Source: Blastococcus colisei (GTDB taxonomy: Bacteria; Actinomycetota; Actinomycetes; Mycobacteriales; Geodermatophilaceae). From it: a stretch of 64,000 bases of DNA. The translations under genes were made by a program, and so were the position numbers. The stretch lies in the NCBI RefSeq assembly GCF_006717095.1, contig NZ_VFQE01000002.1, positions 496,001 to 560,000 on the forward strand, read 5' to 3'. The notes under the pieces were generated by a model, which ran no database searches, was not told the origin of the DNA, and saw only the letters and a program-made list of their open reading frames with translations. How positions within the stretch are numbered: position 1 is the first letter of the stretch; each line of letters opens with the position of its first letter. This document shows positions 24,436-33,082 of the stretch, piece after piece.

Positions 24436-24649
24436 GTGCACAACGACCACCGGAAGACCCTCGAGCACGACGACGAGGACCTCGCCCTGTCCTTCATGGA
24501 CAGGACGGACGTGGAGCTCCCGTTCTCCCCCGACGCCGCCCTCGAGGTCGACGGCCGGAGCTGCACCGTCCGGCGGGTGTCGTTCTCGGCACACGACGCG
24601 GCCGCCGCCGTCGCCCTGCTCCGCGAACGGGTGGCGAGTGCGCGGGTGT
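24436..24649 (+). other. Possible 5' remnant of a gene cut by the HNH element
   Basis: From GTG at 24436, two bases after AGGAGG, the frame reads an acidic, protein-like stretch (HRKTLEHDDEDLALSFMDRT, LPFSPDAALEVDGRS, AAVALLRERVASARVW) up to the left 19-bp palindrome at 24650. The frame then stays open into the HNH gene, but no HNH/DUF222 protein starts like this, and a much better start with its own AGGAGG lies at 24751. The stretch may be the start of a resident gene whose remainder was lost or displaced. No family is recognised. The 350 bases 24402-24750 hold nothing else. Confidence 0.35.
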
Positions 24650-24668
24650 GGCGTTCCCGCGGGAACGT
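24650..24668. repeat. Left 19-bp palindromic repeat of the HNH unit
   Basis: GGCGTTCCCGCGGGAACGT, with the perfect 16-bp palindrome CGTTCCCGCGGGAACG at 24652-24667. Identical to the copy at 26332-26350, in the same orientation. Confidence 0.85.
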
Positions 24669-24750
24669 CCCGCCGACGGCCGTGCCTCTGACGTGCAGTT
24701 TCTGTCGGTGGCCGCCGCTATTCTTCGAACACGCATTCGAAGGAGGTCCC

Positions 24751-26352
24751 GTGCCCGATCACCCGACTGCCCAGCACCGGCCCGGCGGTCCACTGCCCGA
24801 ACTGGCGGCCGCCATCACTGCCGGAGCGGTCCGCCTCGCCGCCGCGACCGCGGCGTGGCTCCGTCTGATCGCCGAATTCGACGAGCGGGACGGTTGGCAC
24901 GGCTACGGCATCGCGTCGTGCGCGCACTGGCTGTCGTGGCAGTGCGGGCTCTCCCCGGGGGCGGCCCGCGAGCACGTGCGGGTCGCACGAGCGCTGACAT
25001 CGCTGCCGTTGATCGAGGCGGCGTTCGCGGCGGGTCGGCTGTCCTACTCGAAGGTGCGTGCGCTCACCCGGATCGCCGAGCCGGATAGCGAGGCAGCGCT
25101 GCTGGAGCTGGCCGTGGAGCTCACGGCCTCGCAGGTCGAGCGGACGGTCCGCCAGTGGCGCCGAGCGGACATCCTGAACGCCGGCGACCCGCCGCCGGAG
25201 GCGCGGCCGTCGTTCGACCACTGGTGGGACGAGTCAGGCATGTTGACGGTGAAGATCCGCATGGCCCCCGAGGAGGGCACCGGTTTCATGGCGGCGATCG
25301 ACTCGGTGGCCGAGCGCACCGCCCGTCGGGAACGCGCCGAGGCGACCCGGACCGCGGGGGCGCCGAGGGCCGCCGAGGCCCCACCTGCCGACGACGAGGA
25401 CGGTCCGGCGCCCGGCCGCCTCGCCGCCCGCCGGCTGGCAGCGCTGTCGGTCCTGGCGGAGGCCGCCGCGGACATCGGCCGCCGCGCGGGTGATCCGCCG
25501 CGCCGTGAGGTGGTGGTGCACGTCGACGCCGCCGTCCTGGCCGACGACGCCGCGGCCGGACGCGCCTACGTCGAGGGCGGCCCGGCGCTGACCCCGTCCG
25601 TCGTCCGCCGGATGCTCTGCGAGGCCTCGGTGGTCGGCATGATCGAGAGGGACCGCGAGCCCCTCGCCGTGGGCCGCCGGAAGCGGCGCGCCACCCGGGC
25701 ACAGCGCACGGCACTGCTCCGCCGGGACGGCGGCTGCGCGCGTCCGGGCTGCCTGGAGTCCCGGGTCGAACGACTGCACGCCCATCACCTGCGGCACTGG
25801 CTCTTCGGTGGGCGGACGGACCTGTCGAACCTCGTGCTGCTGTGCGACCGCGACCACGGACTCGTGCACGAACTCGACCTGGTGATGAGCCGCGCCGACG
25901 GACGCCTCGTCGTCACAGCTCCGGACGGCCGTCGGGTGTGGGGAGTGGCGGACGCGGCCTTCACCGGAGGTCTCCCAGGGCTCTCCGACACATCGCCCGC
26001 CCGGGACGAGTGGGCCGGGGTGCATCCAGTTGACCTGCAGATGGAACGGCGCCCGAGCGCAGCGGATCCGGTCGCGACCGCAGCGTCCCGGCCGGTCCGT
26101 GCTCGCCCCGGGTCGCGGCGGCCGGGCAGACGCCGCGACCGGCACAACGCCAGCAAGCGGTTGCGGCCCACCTGCCCGGCCGTCCCCATCGGAGCCACGC
26201 TCTTCCCCGACGGAGAGCCGCCGCTTCCCGACGCCATGCCGACCGGCGGAGAGCGCATGGACGTCCGCTACGTCGTCGGGGTGCTCATGGGCAACCGCGA
26301 TCTGGTCCGCCGCCTGGAGACCGAGGCCACCGGCGTTCCCGCGGGAACGTAG
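24751..26352 (+). CDS. HNH endonuclease domain protein, DUF222/13E12 repeat family
   Basis: A 533-residue protein. Residues about 20-330 are the helical DUF222 region (ASCAHWLSWQCGLSPGAARE, HVRVARALTSLP, LSYSKVRALTRIAEPDSEA). Residues about 322-370 form the HNH nuclease finger: RRDGGCARPGC, then RLHAHHLRHW, then TDLSNLVLLCDRDHGLVHE, with paired cysteines and the HH/N residues intact. The C-terminal 100 residues are low-complexity and basic. GTG at 24751 with AGGAGG at 24741-24746 is preferred over the open upstream frame. DNA nicking or homing activity is expected from the fold; no target is known. It is flanked by 19-bp repeats. Confidence 0.9.
   Translation: MPDHPTAQHRPGGPLPELAAAITAGAVRLAAATAAWLRLIAEFDERDGWHGYGIASCAHWLSWQCGLSPGAAREHVRVARALTSLPLIEAAFAAGRLSYSKVRALTRIAEPDSEAALLELAVELTASQVERTVRQWRRADILNAGDPPPEARPSFDHWWDESGMLTVKIRMAPEEGTGFMAAIDSVAERTARRERAEATRTAGAPRAAEAPPADDEDGPAPGRLAARRLAALSVLAEAAADIGRRAGDPPRREVVVHVDAAVLADDAAAGRAYVEGGPALTPSVVRRMLCEASVVGMIERDREPLAVGRRKRRATRAQRTALLRRDGGCARPGCLESRVERLHAHHLRHWLFGGRTDLSNLVLLCDRDHGLVHELDLVMSRADGRLVVTAPDGRRVWGVADAAFTGGLPGLSDTSPARDEWAGVHPVDLQMERRPSAADPVATAASRPVRARPGSRRPGRRRDRHNASKRLRPTCPAVPIGATLFPDGEPPLPDAMPTGGERMDVRYVVGVLMGNRDLVRRLETEATGVPAGT
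26332..26350. repeat. Right 19-bp palindromic repeat of the HNH unit
   Basis: Exact copy of 24650-24668. It encodes the last residues of the HNH protein (GVPAGT) and its final base is the first base of the stop codon. It also sits 14 bases beyond the convergent DODA stop, so the hairpin could double as a terminator. Confidence 0.85.
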
Positions 26353-26364
26353 AGAGCCGGGCGA

Positions 26365-27216
26365 TCAGATGTTGGCTCCGTCGGCCGGCGGGCCCTCGGG
26401 CAGGGGCGCGGCGAAGCCCGACCCGGACACCGCGGGCGCATCCATGCCGACCGTGTACGCCGTCATCGAGAGGGATCCATAGCTGTAGCCGTCCACGAGC
26501 ACCTCTGCCGGCGTCCCCGTCGCCCCGGCCACGCCGGCGACGTAGAGCAGGGGCAGGAAATGGTCCGGGGTCGGCACGGCCAGGTCGTAGTCGCGGTGAC
26601 CGTCGAGCCGGCCGACCTCGGTGGGATCGGTGAGCATCAGCTGCTTGGCCTCCTGGTCGAACCGCTGCGCCCAGTCGAACCCCGCGTCGGGCAGCGCGCG
26701 ACTCACCCCGCCCAGGTTGTGCACCACGTTGCCGCTCCCGATCACCAGGACGCCGTCCTCCCGCAACGGGGCGAGCGCGGCGCCCAGTTGCAGGTGGTAG
26801 TCGAAGGACTTGAGCGCATTGATCGACAACTGGACGACGGGGATGTCGGCGTCGGGGAAGGCGTGCAGAAGCACCGACCAGGCCCCGTGGTCGATCCCCC
26901 AGCTGTCGAGGTCGGCGCCGACCCACGTCGGATGCACCACGTCAGCGACCTCCTCGTACAGCTCGGGCAGGCCTGGCGGCTGGTAGTCGACCTCGAAGAG
27001 CTCGCGCGGGAAGCCGAAGAAGTCGTGGATGGTGCGCGGTCGCGGCATGGCGGTGACCGCGGTGGCCTGCACGTACCAGTGGGCGGAGACGACGAGGATC
27101 GCCCGGGGACGCGGCACGGCCTGGCCGAACGCCCGCCAGGCCTCGGTGTACCGGTTCTTCTCGAGCGCGTTCATCGGGTTGCCATGACCGAAGAACGCGG
27201 CGGGCATGACGGGCAT
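26365..27216 (-). CDS. ygiD: 4,5-DOPA dioxygenase extradiol-like protein (LigB type)
   Basis: A 283-residue cytoplasmic extradiol ring-cleavage-type enzyme. Conserved pieces are [15 protein letters not shown] at the N-terminus, [15 protein letters not shown] near residue 40 (metal-binding His), [21 protein letters not shown] near residue 110, [13 protein letters not shown] near residue 155 and [13 protein letters not shown] near residue 215. This matches YgiD-type enzymes that can cleave L-DOPA in vitro; the physiological substrate is unknown. It is convergent with the HNH gene. Confidence 0.9.
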   Translation of the reverse strand: MPVMPAAFFGHGNPMNALEKNRYTEAWRAFGQAVPRPRAILVVSAHWYVQATAVTAMPRPRTIHDFFGFPRELFEVDYQPPGLPELYEEVADVVHPTWVGADLDSWGIDHGAWSVLLHAFPDADIPVVQLSINALKSFDYHLQLGAALAPLREDGVLVIGSGNVVHNLGGVSRALPDAGFDWAQRFDQEAKQLMLTDPTEVGRLDGHRDYDLAVPTPDHFLPLLYVAGVAGATGTPAEVLVDGYSYGSLSMTAYTVGMDAPAVSGSGFAAPLPEGPPADGANI

Positions 27217-27324
27217 GCGGCTCTCCCTCTGTCGTCATCGACTCAGCCGATCATCGCCCCGCCCGCGACGGAGTGCGAGGCCGTCCGACCGGGCGCGGAT
27301 CGCCGCCGCGGTACCGGACGCCGG

Positions 27325-28071
27325 TCACTCGCGCGAGCCCGCTCCCCTGACGCCACCCGTCAGGCGCTCCAGCAGGCGGCGGCGCTCGGCGGGCGGGCGG
27401 CGCGGGCACGACGTGCAGGTGGGCCCGCCGGGTGTCCGATCCAGCAGGCAGCAGGAGGCCCGCCGGACGAACCGCCGTCCCGCGACGTCCTCGTACCGCG
27501 GCGACGGGAGCGGCGGCCCCACGGACGCGGCCAGCGGCACCGCCAGCCCGGTGGCCCGGTCCGTCTTCCCCGTGGCCTGCCCGAGGGCGAGCAGCCGGTT
27601 GGCGAGCGAGTCGGTGGCGATGGCCCACAGCGGTCGCTCGCGCATCCGGCCGGCCTCGGCCACGGCGGCGATCACGGCCCCCAGCGAGTCGCGCAGGTCC
27701 GCTGCCAGATCGCCCGACCCCGCCGCGCCCGCCTCCGCCGCTGCCGGCAGGGGGCCCGGCAGCATCGCCACCGACAGGTCGGCGAGCCGGGCCGAGAGCG
27801 GGATGCCGGTGACCAGGCCCGCCAACGGCGGAGTGAGCAGCACCGAGGACGCCGAGTACCACCACACGGTGGCCAGGACGCGGCGGTCGGCGCTGCCGAA
27901 CCGGCGGGCGCGACGCTCGAGCACCCCGGCGGTCCACTCGAGGTCGGCGAACGAAACCGCGGGGACGACGTCACCCGACGGCGGCAGCACCAACCCGAGC
28001 GCGTCGGCGCCGAGCAGCCGCGCGACCACCGCGTCGGAGTTCCCCGTCGCCACCTGGCCAGTCTCGCTCAT
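27325..28071 (-). CDS. FhuF-like (2Fe-2S)-binding protein
   Basis: A 248-residue protein whose C-terminus carries the FhuF-type iron-sulfur ligand pattern CC-x10-C-x2-C (SCCLLDRTPGGPTCTSCP). The rest is helical and resembles siderophore ferric reductases, which release iron from imported ferric siderophores at the cytoplasmic face. ATG at 28071 gives normal length; a longer upstream frame overlaps the acs promoter region. It is divergent from acs. No siderophore transporter adjoins, so the partner siderophore is unknown. Confidence 0.82.
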   Translation of the reverse strand: MSETGQVATGNSDAVVARLLGADALGLVLPPSGDVVPAVSFADLEWTAGVLERRARRFGSADRRVLATVWWYSASSVLLTPPLAGLVTGIPLSARLADLSVAMLPGPLPAAAEAGAAGSGDLAADLRDSLGAVIAAVAEAGRMRERPLWAIATDSLANRLLALGQATGKTDRATGLAVPLAASVGPPLPSPRYEDVAGRRFVRRASCCLLDRTPGGPTCTSCPRRPPAERRRLLERLTGGVRGAGSRE

Positions 28072-28140
28072 CGACACCTTTGCACCGTTCGGCTCAGCAT
28101 CCGTCCCGGGGCAGACGCTCAGGCCGCGTGGGCCATACGG

Positions 28141-28156
28141 TGTGGCGGGACCCACA
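28141..28156. promoter_or_regulatory. CRP/Glp-like site upstream of acs
   Basis: TGTGG-CGGGAC-CCACA has perfect 5-base arms and a 6-base spacer, the geometry of CRP-family sites (TGTGA-N6-TCACA). It lies 43 bases before the acs ATG. A CRP/FNR regulator is encoded at 36314 and has a near-identical site in front of it (36179-36194). Regulation of acs by CRP-type proteins is known in other bacteria. Confidence 0.5.
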
Positions 28157-28199
28157 CTGCGTCGCCGCATTCCGCGACGCCGGAACCGGGAGGTAGTGC

Positions 28200-30164
28200 A
28201 TGAGCGAGACCGCCAGCGGCACCAGCACGACGGAGGGCCGGAGCTTCGAGCCGCCTCAGCAGCTCGCCGCCCACGCCAACGTCGGCCCCGACGTCTACGA
28301 CGAGGCGTCGGCCGACCGGCTCGCGTTCTGGGCGAAGCAGGCCCGCCGGCTGACCTGGACGCAGGAGTGGGACGAGGTGCTCGACTGGAGCAACCCGCCC
28401 TTCGCCAAGTGGTTCGTCGGCGGGAAGCTCAACGTCGCCTACAACTGCGTGGACCGGCACGTCGAGGACGGGCACGGTGACCAGGTCGCCTACCACTGGG
28501 AGGGCGAGCCGGCCGACGACACCCGGACGATCACCTACGCCCAGCTGAAGGACGAGGTCTGCAAGGCCGCGAACGCGCTGATCGAACTCGGCGTCCGAGC
28601 AGGCGACCGCGTCGCCATCTACATGCCGATGATCCCGGAGACGGTGATCTCGATGCTGGCCTGCGCCCGCATCGGCGCCGTCCACATGGTGGTCTTCGGC
28701 GGCTTCTCCGCCGACGCCCTCGCCAGCCGTCTCGACGACGCCGGCGCCGTCCTGGTCATCACCTCCGACGGTGGCTACCGCCGGGGCGCCCCCAGCGCCC
28801 TCAAGCCCGCGGTGGACGACGCCGTGGGCCGCAGCCCCGGCGTCCGCAACGTCGTCGTCGTGAAGCGCACCGGCCAGGACGTCGAGTGGACGGAGGGTCG
28901 CGACCTCTGGTGGGACGATGTCGTCGAGCGGCAGTCGACCGAGCACGAGCCGGAGTCCTTCGACGCCGAGCACCCGCTCTACATCATGTACACGTCCGGG
29001 ACGACGGCGAAGCCCAAGGGCATCCTGCACACCACCGGCGGCTACCTCACCCAGGTCAGCTTCACGCACTGGGCGAGCTTCGACCTCAAGGCCGACGACG
29101 ACGTGTTCTGGACCGCGGCCGACGTCGGCTGGGTCACCGGCCACAGCTACATCGTCTACGGCCCGCTCTCCAACCGGGCGACGTCGGTCATGTACGAGGG
29201 CACCCCGGAGACCCCGCACCGCGGCCGCTGGTGGGAGATCATCCAGAAGTACGGCGTGACGATCCTGTACACCGCGCCCACCGTGATCCGCACGTTCATG
29301 AAATGGGGCGAGGACGTCCCCGCCGGCTTCGACCTCTCCAGCCTCCGCGTGCTCGGCTCGGTCGGGGAGCCGATCAACCCCGAGGCCTGGCTCTGGTACC
29401 ACAAGAACATCGGGGGCGGCCGCTGCCCGATCGTGGACACCTGGTGGCAGACCGAGACCGGCGGCCACATGATCAATCCCCTCCCGGGCGTGACCAGCCT
29501 GGTCCCCGGCTCGGCCCAGCACCCGTTCCCGGGCATCTCGGCCAAGGTCGTGGACGACGAGGGCAACGAGCTCACGAACGACTCCACCGGACTGCTGGTG
29601 CTCACCGAACCGTGGCCGTCGATGCTGCGCACCATCTGGGGCGACGACGACCGCTACGTCGACACGTACTGGTCGCGGTTCGGGAAGAACGTCTACTTCG
29701 CCGGCGACGGGGCGAAGAAGGACGCCGACGGCAACATCTGGCTGCTCGGCCGGGTGGACGACGTCATGAACGTGTCCGGGCACCGCATCTCCACCACCGA
29801 GGTCGAGTCCTCCCTCGTCGGGCACCCCGCGGTCGCCGAGGCGGCGGTCGTGGGCGCCAGCGACCCGACCACGGGGCAGGGCATCGTCGCGTTCGTCATC
29901 CTCCGCGAGAGCGGTACGGACTCCGGGGACGAGCTGGTGCAGACGCTGCGCAACCACGTGGCCCGAGACATCGGCCCCATCGCCAAGCCGCGTCAGATCA
30001 TGGTCGTCCAGGAGCTGCCCAAGACCCGATCCGGGAAGATCATGCGCCGGCTGCTCCGCGACATCGCCGAGAACCGCGAGCTCGGCGATGTCACCACGCT
30101 GACCGACTCGTCCGTGATGAACCTGATCAAGGAGAAGTTGCCGGCCGCCCCGTCGGAGGACTGA
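28200..30164 (+). CDS. acs: Acetyl-CoA synthetase
   Basis: Activates acetate with ATP and CoA via acetyl-AMP in the cytoplasm. The 654-residue length is standard. Motifs: [20 protein letters not shown] (AMP loop, near residue 263), the [10 protein letters not shown] motif near residue 412, the [19 protein letters not shown] hinge near residue 515, and the acetylatable lysine in [12 protein letters not shown] near residue 612. ATG at 28200. Upstream is a CRP-like dyad (28141-28156), consistent with catabolite control. A strong hairpin (30170-30206) follows the stop. It corresponds to Rv3667 by gene order. Confidence 0.97.
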   Translation: MSETASGTSTTEGRSFEPPQQLAAHANVGPDVYDEASADRLAFWAKQARRLTWTQEWDEVLDWSNPPFAKWFVGGKLNVAYNCVDRHVEDGHGDQVAYHWEGEPADDTRTITYAQLKDEVCKAANALIELGVRAGDRVAIYMPMIPETVISMLACARIGAVHMVVFGGFSADALASRLDDAGAVLVITSDGGYRRGAPSALKPAVDDAVGRSPGVRNVVVVKRTGQDVEWTEGRDLWWDDVVERQSTEHEPESFDAEHPLYIMYTSGTTAKPKGILHTTGGYLTQVSFTHWASFDLKADDDVFWTAADVGWVTGHSYIVYGPLSNRATSVMYEGTPETPHRGRWWEIIQKYGVTILYTAPTVIRTFMKWGEDVPAGFDLSSLRVLGSVGEPINPEAWLWYHKNIGGGRCPIVDTWWQTETGGHMINPLPGVTSLVPGSAQHPFPGISAKVVDDEGNELTNDSTGLLVLTEPWPSMLRTIWGDDDRYVDTYWSRFGKNVYFAGDGAKKDADGNIWLLGRVDDVMNVSGHRISTTEVESSLVGHPAVAEAAVVGASDPTTGQGIVAFVILRESGTDSGDELVQTLRNHVARDIGPIAKPRQIMVVQELPKTRSGKIMRRLLRDIAENRELGDVTTLTDSSVMNLIKEKLPAAPSED

Positions 30165-30169
30165 TCGAG

Positions 30170-30206
30170 CACCCCGTGCAGGCGCGCGGCCGACCTGCAC
30201 GGGGTG
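30170..30206. terminator. Terminator hairpin after acs
   Basis: A perfect 13-base inverted repeat (CACCCCGTGCAGG and complement) with an 11-base loop begins six bases after the acs stop. No T tract follows. Confidence 0.75.
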
Positions 30207-30291
30207 GTCCGACGGGGGGCCGCAGCGCGCGGGCCGCCGTCGTGCGGCACGATTCCCCTGACCAGCCGAATCGAAGAGAAGGAGGAGCCCC

Positions 30292-30792
30292 GTGGCCCAC
30301 AGTGTGTCGCCGGCCCACCGCGACGCGGCGACCGCCGCCGAGGAACCCTCCGTCGGGACTCTCGTCCAGAGCGCCATGGCCGACATGTCGACGCTGGTCC
30401 GTGCCGAGGTCGAGCTGGCCAAGGCGGAGATCGGCCGGGCGGCCAAGAAGGCCGGGATCAGCGTCGGCCTGTTCGGCGCCGCCGGCGTGCTGGCCGCTTT
30501 CGCCGGCATCTACCTGTTCGTCACGGTCGCCGAAGCGCTGACCGCCCTGGGCCTCCCTCGCTGGGTGTCCTACGGCATCGTCACGCTCTTCCTGCTCGTC
30601 CTCGCCGGCATCTGCGCACTCATCGGGAAGCGGATGATCTCGAAGATCGAGAAGCCGGAGCGGACGCTGGAGACCCTCTCCGACCTGCCCGAGGTGCTGC
30701 ACCGCGAGGCGCCGGGCCAGCGCCGCCGCGCCGTGCCCGAGGTGAGCGACGGCCGGGTCGCCCTGCGCGGCAACGAGTCCTACAAGGTCTGA
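30292..30792 (+). CDS. Phage holin-like (DUF1469 family) membrane protein
   Basis: A 166-residue protein with an N-terminal amphipathic region (MSTLVRAEVELAKAEIGRAA) followed by two adjacent transmembrane helices (residues about 55-82 and 88-115) and a basic cytoplasmic tail. This is the Phage_holin_3_6/DUF1469 architecture; chromosomal copies are housekeeping membrane proteins, not lysis holins. GTG at 30292 follows GAAGGAGGA. It is followed after 7 bases by the hydrolase gene, so they are co-transcribed. It corresponds in position to Rv3669. Confidence 0.88.
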   Translation: MAHSVSPAHRDAATAAEEPSVGTLVQSAMADMSTLVRAEVELAKAEIGRAAKKAGISVGLFGAAGVLAAFAGIYLFVTVAEALTALGLPRWVSYGIVTLFLLVLAGICALIGKRMISKIEKPERTLETLSDLPEVLHREAPGQRRRAVPEVSDGRVALRGNESYKV

Positions 30793-30799
30793 GCGGCCG

Positions 30800-31735
30800 G
30801 TGACCGTCCCCCCGGACGGCCCGCCCGACGCGACCAGCGTCCTCCTGCCCGGGCCCTGGACCCACCGGGACATCTCCGCCAACGGCGTCCGGCTGCACGC
30901 GGCCGAGGCCGGCCGCGGTCCGTTGGTCCTGCTGCTGCACGGCTTTCCCCAGTTCTGGTGGACGTGGCGCTCGCAGCTGACCGATCTGGCCGCCGCCGGT
31001 TTCCACGTCGTCGCTCCGGACCTCCGGGGTTACGGCGCCAGCGACAAGCCTCCCCGCGGCTACGACCTGCCCACGCTGTCGGCGGATGTCGCCGCGCTGG
31101 TGCGGGCGCTCGGCGAGCAGGACGCGGTGGTGGTCGGTCACGACTGGGGCGGGCTGCTCGGCTGGACCATGGCGGCGCTGCACCCGCGCTCGGTGCGCCG
31201 GCTCGTCGTCCTCTCCATGGCCCATCCACGGCGCCTGCGCGCCGGCATGGCGCACCCCGCCCAGCGGCGCGCGTCGCGGTACGCGCTGGGCTTCCAGGTC
31301 CCCCGCCTGCCCGAGCGCCGGCTGACGCGGGCCGACGACGACCCGGTGGCCGACCTGATGCAGCGGTGGTCGGGGCCCGCCTGGTCGCGCACCCCCGACT
31401 TCGCGGCGGCCGTCGACCGGTACCGCGCGGCCGCCCGGATCCCCCAGGCGGCGTACGGGGCCATGGAGTACCACCGCTGGGCCGCCCGCTCGCAGCTGCG
31501 GCCGGACGGGCTGCGCTACGCGCGGCGGATGTCTGCTCCCGTGACCGCCCCCACGCTGCAACTGCACGGCACCCTGGACTCCTGCGTGCTCGTCGACACC
31601 GCGCGGGGCTCGGCACGCTACGTCGCCGGCGCCTACGAGTTCCGCGAGCTCCCCGGGATCGGGCACTTCCCCCAGGAGGAGGCCCCGGCCGAAATCAGCC
31701 AGGCGATCGCCGACTTCGCAGCTCCGCTGGGGTGA
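30800..31735 (+). CDS. Alpha/beta hydrolase, epoxide hydrolase-like (EphE position)
   Basis: A 311-residue soluble hydrolase. The oxyanion-hole motif is LLLHGFPQFWWTWR (near residue 49), the nucleophile is the aspartate in VVVGHDWGGLLGW (near residue 115), the late acid lies near LHGTLDSCVL and the catalytic histidine in LPGIGHFPQEE (near residue 290). The HGFP and Asp nucleophile are those of epoxide hydrolases rather than serine esterases. Gene order matches ephE (Rv3670) next to marP. The substrate is unknown. It is convergent with marP across 85 bases. Confidence 0.88.
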   Translation: MTVPPDGPPDATSVLLPGPWTHRDISANGVRLHAAEAGRGPLVLLLHGFPQFWWTWRSQLTDLAAAGFHVVAPDLRGYGASDKPPRGYDLPTLSADVAALVRALGEQDAVVVGHDWGGLLGWTMAALHPRSVRRLVVLSMAHPRRLRAGMAHPAQRRASRYALGFQVPRLPERRLTRADDDPVADLMQRWSGPAWSRTPDFAAAVDRYRAAARIPQAAYGAMEYHRWAARSQLRPDGLRYARRMSAPVTAPTLQLHGTLDSCVLVDTARGSARYVAGAYEFRELPGIGHFPQEEAPAEISQAIADFAAPLG

Positions 31736-31820
31736 CGGACCGGCTCCGCCGGGCTGTCAGGCACTCCGAGGATGGCCTTCGGCCCACCCCGACCGAATGC
31801 GCGTCGCGGATTCGTCGGGG

Positions 31821-33002
31821 TCACTCGCAGGGGCCGGTGCCGACCTCGGTCGTCGCGGTGCTGCCCACGTTCGCGGCCTGCGCGACCTGGGGCCCGGTGA
31901 GTGCGTAGCCGGTGTCGGGGTCGTCGATCGCGGAGGCGAACACCACGCCGAGGACGCTGCCGTCCGGCCCGAACAGCGGCCCGCCGGAGTTCCCCGCACG
32001 GACGGTCCCGTACAGCGCATAGACGTCGCGGACGACGGTCTGCGTGTTCCGGAAGTCCGGTCCGCTGATCTCCCCGCGGTCGCGCACGCGCGCCGGGCCC
32101 ACGAAGAACGGGCCGCCACCGGGATAGCCCATGATCAGCGCGTCGTCGCCCGCCTCGGCCGGCGTCTGCGCGAACGACAGCGGCAGGGTCTCCAGCCCCG
32201 GGACGGCGAGCACCGCGACGTCGAGTTCCTCGTCCACGTAGACCGAGGTGGCGTCGTACTCCTCGCCCTCGGCCAGCACGACCGGATCGGTGACGCCGGC
32301 AAGCACGTGCGCGTTGGTCATCACCCGTTCCGGAGCGTAGACGAAGCCCGAGCCGTCGATCTGCCGCGAGCAGGACGGCGCGACGCCGCTGATCTTCACC
32401 ACCGATCCCTGCACCGACGCGACCACCGGGCTGTTCAGCAGCGCCGGGTCGGGCGCTGCGACCTCCGGCACCTGAGTGGGAGTGAGCGGGTCGAGGACGT
32501 CGGGCAGGCCGCGGCGGTCGATGGCGTCGCGGAGGTTGTCGTAGACCGTGCGCACCCCGTCGGGCACCGCCCGGTCGACGGCCTGCACGAGCGCGGACTG
32601 CCGCACCTGGCTGGCGACCTGCGGGAACGGCGAACTCGCCAGCGGGGAGGCCACCATCCAGGCCACCAGCAGGACCGCCGTCGCCGAGACCACCGCCCCG
32701 GCCACCGAGTCGACCATCTTGGCCGGCTCCCACGTGACCTGTCCGCGGACCGCGCGACCGATCGCACCCGCGAGGATCTGCCCGAGCAGCGCCCCCGCGA
32801 GCACGACGACCAGCGCCGCGAACACCCGGGTGACGCTGGAGCCGTCGATCCGCTCGGCGACCGGCTCGGACAGCTGCGCACCCACGACGGCGCCGCCGAG
32901 GAAGCCGAAGAGCGAGGCCGACGAGACCAGCAGGCCCTGCCGGAAACCCGACAGCGCGAACACCAGGGCCAAGACGATCAGCACCACGTCGACGAGGGAC
33001 AT
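31821..33002 (-). CDS. marP: MarP-type periplasmic serine protease with CvpA-like membrane domain
   Basis: A 393-residue membrane protease required in mycobacteria for acid resistance. Residues 1-125 hold four transmembrane helices of the CvpA type; residues about 185-385 are a chymotrypsin-like domain facing the periplasm. The catalytic triad is visible: His in VMTNAHVLAG, Asp in ELDVAVLAVPG, Ser in RAGNSGGPLFG. Two cysteines (CSRQ and the terminal GPCE) probably form the redox-active disulfide known in MarP. It is the last gene of the nth-tlpA-nudix-cupredoxin-marP unit; a repeat (33006-33070) separates it from the gene before. Confidence 0.93.
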   Translation of the reverse strand: MSLVDVVLIVLALVFALSGFRQGLLVSSASLFGFLGGAVVGAQLSEPVAERIDGSSVTRVFAALVVVLAGALLGQILAGAIGRAVRGQVTWEPAKMVDSVAGAVVSATAVLLVAWMVASPLASSPFPQVASQVRQSALVQAVDRAVPDGVRTVYDNLRDAIDRRGLPDVLDPLTPTQVPEVAAPDPALLNSPVVASVQGSVVKISGVAPSCSRQIDGSGFVYAPERVMTNAHVLAGVTDPVVLAEGEEYDATSVYVDEELDVAVLAVPGLETLPLSFAQTPAEAGDDALIMGYPGGGPFFVGPARVRDRGEISGPDFRNTQTVVRDVYALYGTVRAGNSGGPLFGPDGSVLGVVFASAIDDPDTGYALTGPQVAQAANVGSTATTEVGTGPCE

Positions 33003-33005
33003 CGG

Positions 33006-33070
33006 TCAGTAACCTCGCTCGACTCCGGGCGCGATCCGCTCCTCGGTCGCTGGCGCTCCCTGCGATGCTC
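33006..33070 (-). repeat. GAGCATCGCAG-type intergenic repeat, copy 1
   Basis: On the minus strand the gap between the cupredoxin gene and marP begins GAGCATCGCAGGGAG, continues with an AGCGA core and GAGGAGCGGA, then a CGCCCGGAG/CGAGCGAG region. The same order appears at 39614-39677 between the two ArsA genes. Both copies fill a gap between co-directional genes, beginning just after one stop and ending at the next start. Confidence 0.6.
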
Positions 33071-33082
33071 CCGCACCTGTCG

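Larger units (their letters stand above)
24650..26350 (+). mobile_element. Candidate mobile unit: HNH/DUF222 gene bounded by identical 19-bp palindromic repeats
   Basis: The 19-mer GGCGTTCCCGCGGGAACGT occurs at 24650-24668 and identically at 26332-26350; its inner 16 bases are a perfect palindrome. The two copies bracket exactly one gene, the HNH protein: the left copy is about 80 bases before its ribosome binding site and the right copy runs into its stop codon. The left side is a patch of broken genes and the right side is the 3' end of the DODA gene. DUF222/13E12 genes are multicopy in actinobacteria (REP13E12 in M. tuberculosis). That this is a mobile or homing unit is inference. Confidence 0.5.

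Noticed and set aside
28119-30509. 796-codon open frame opposite acs
   Set aside because: Antisense shadow of acs with low-complexity Val/Gly/Arg composition; acs itself has all motifs.
30292-30792. Holin as evidence of a prophage
   Set aside because: The DUF1469 protein lies in a conserved chromosomal block between acs and an epoxide hydrolase-like gene; no phage genes surround it.
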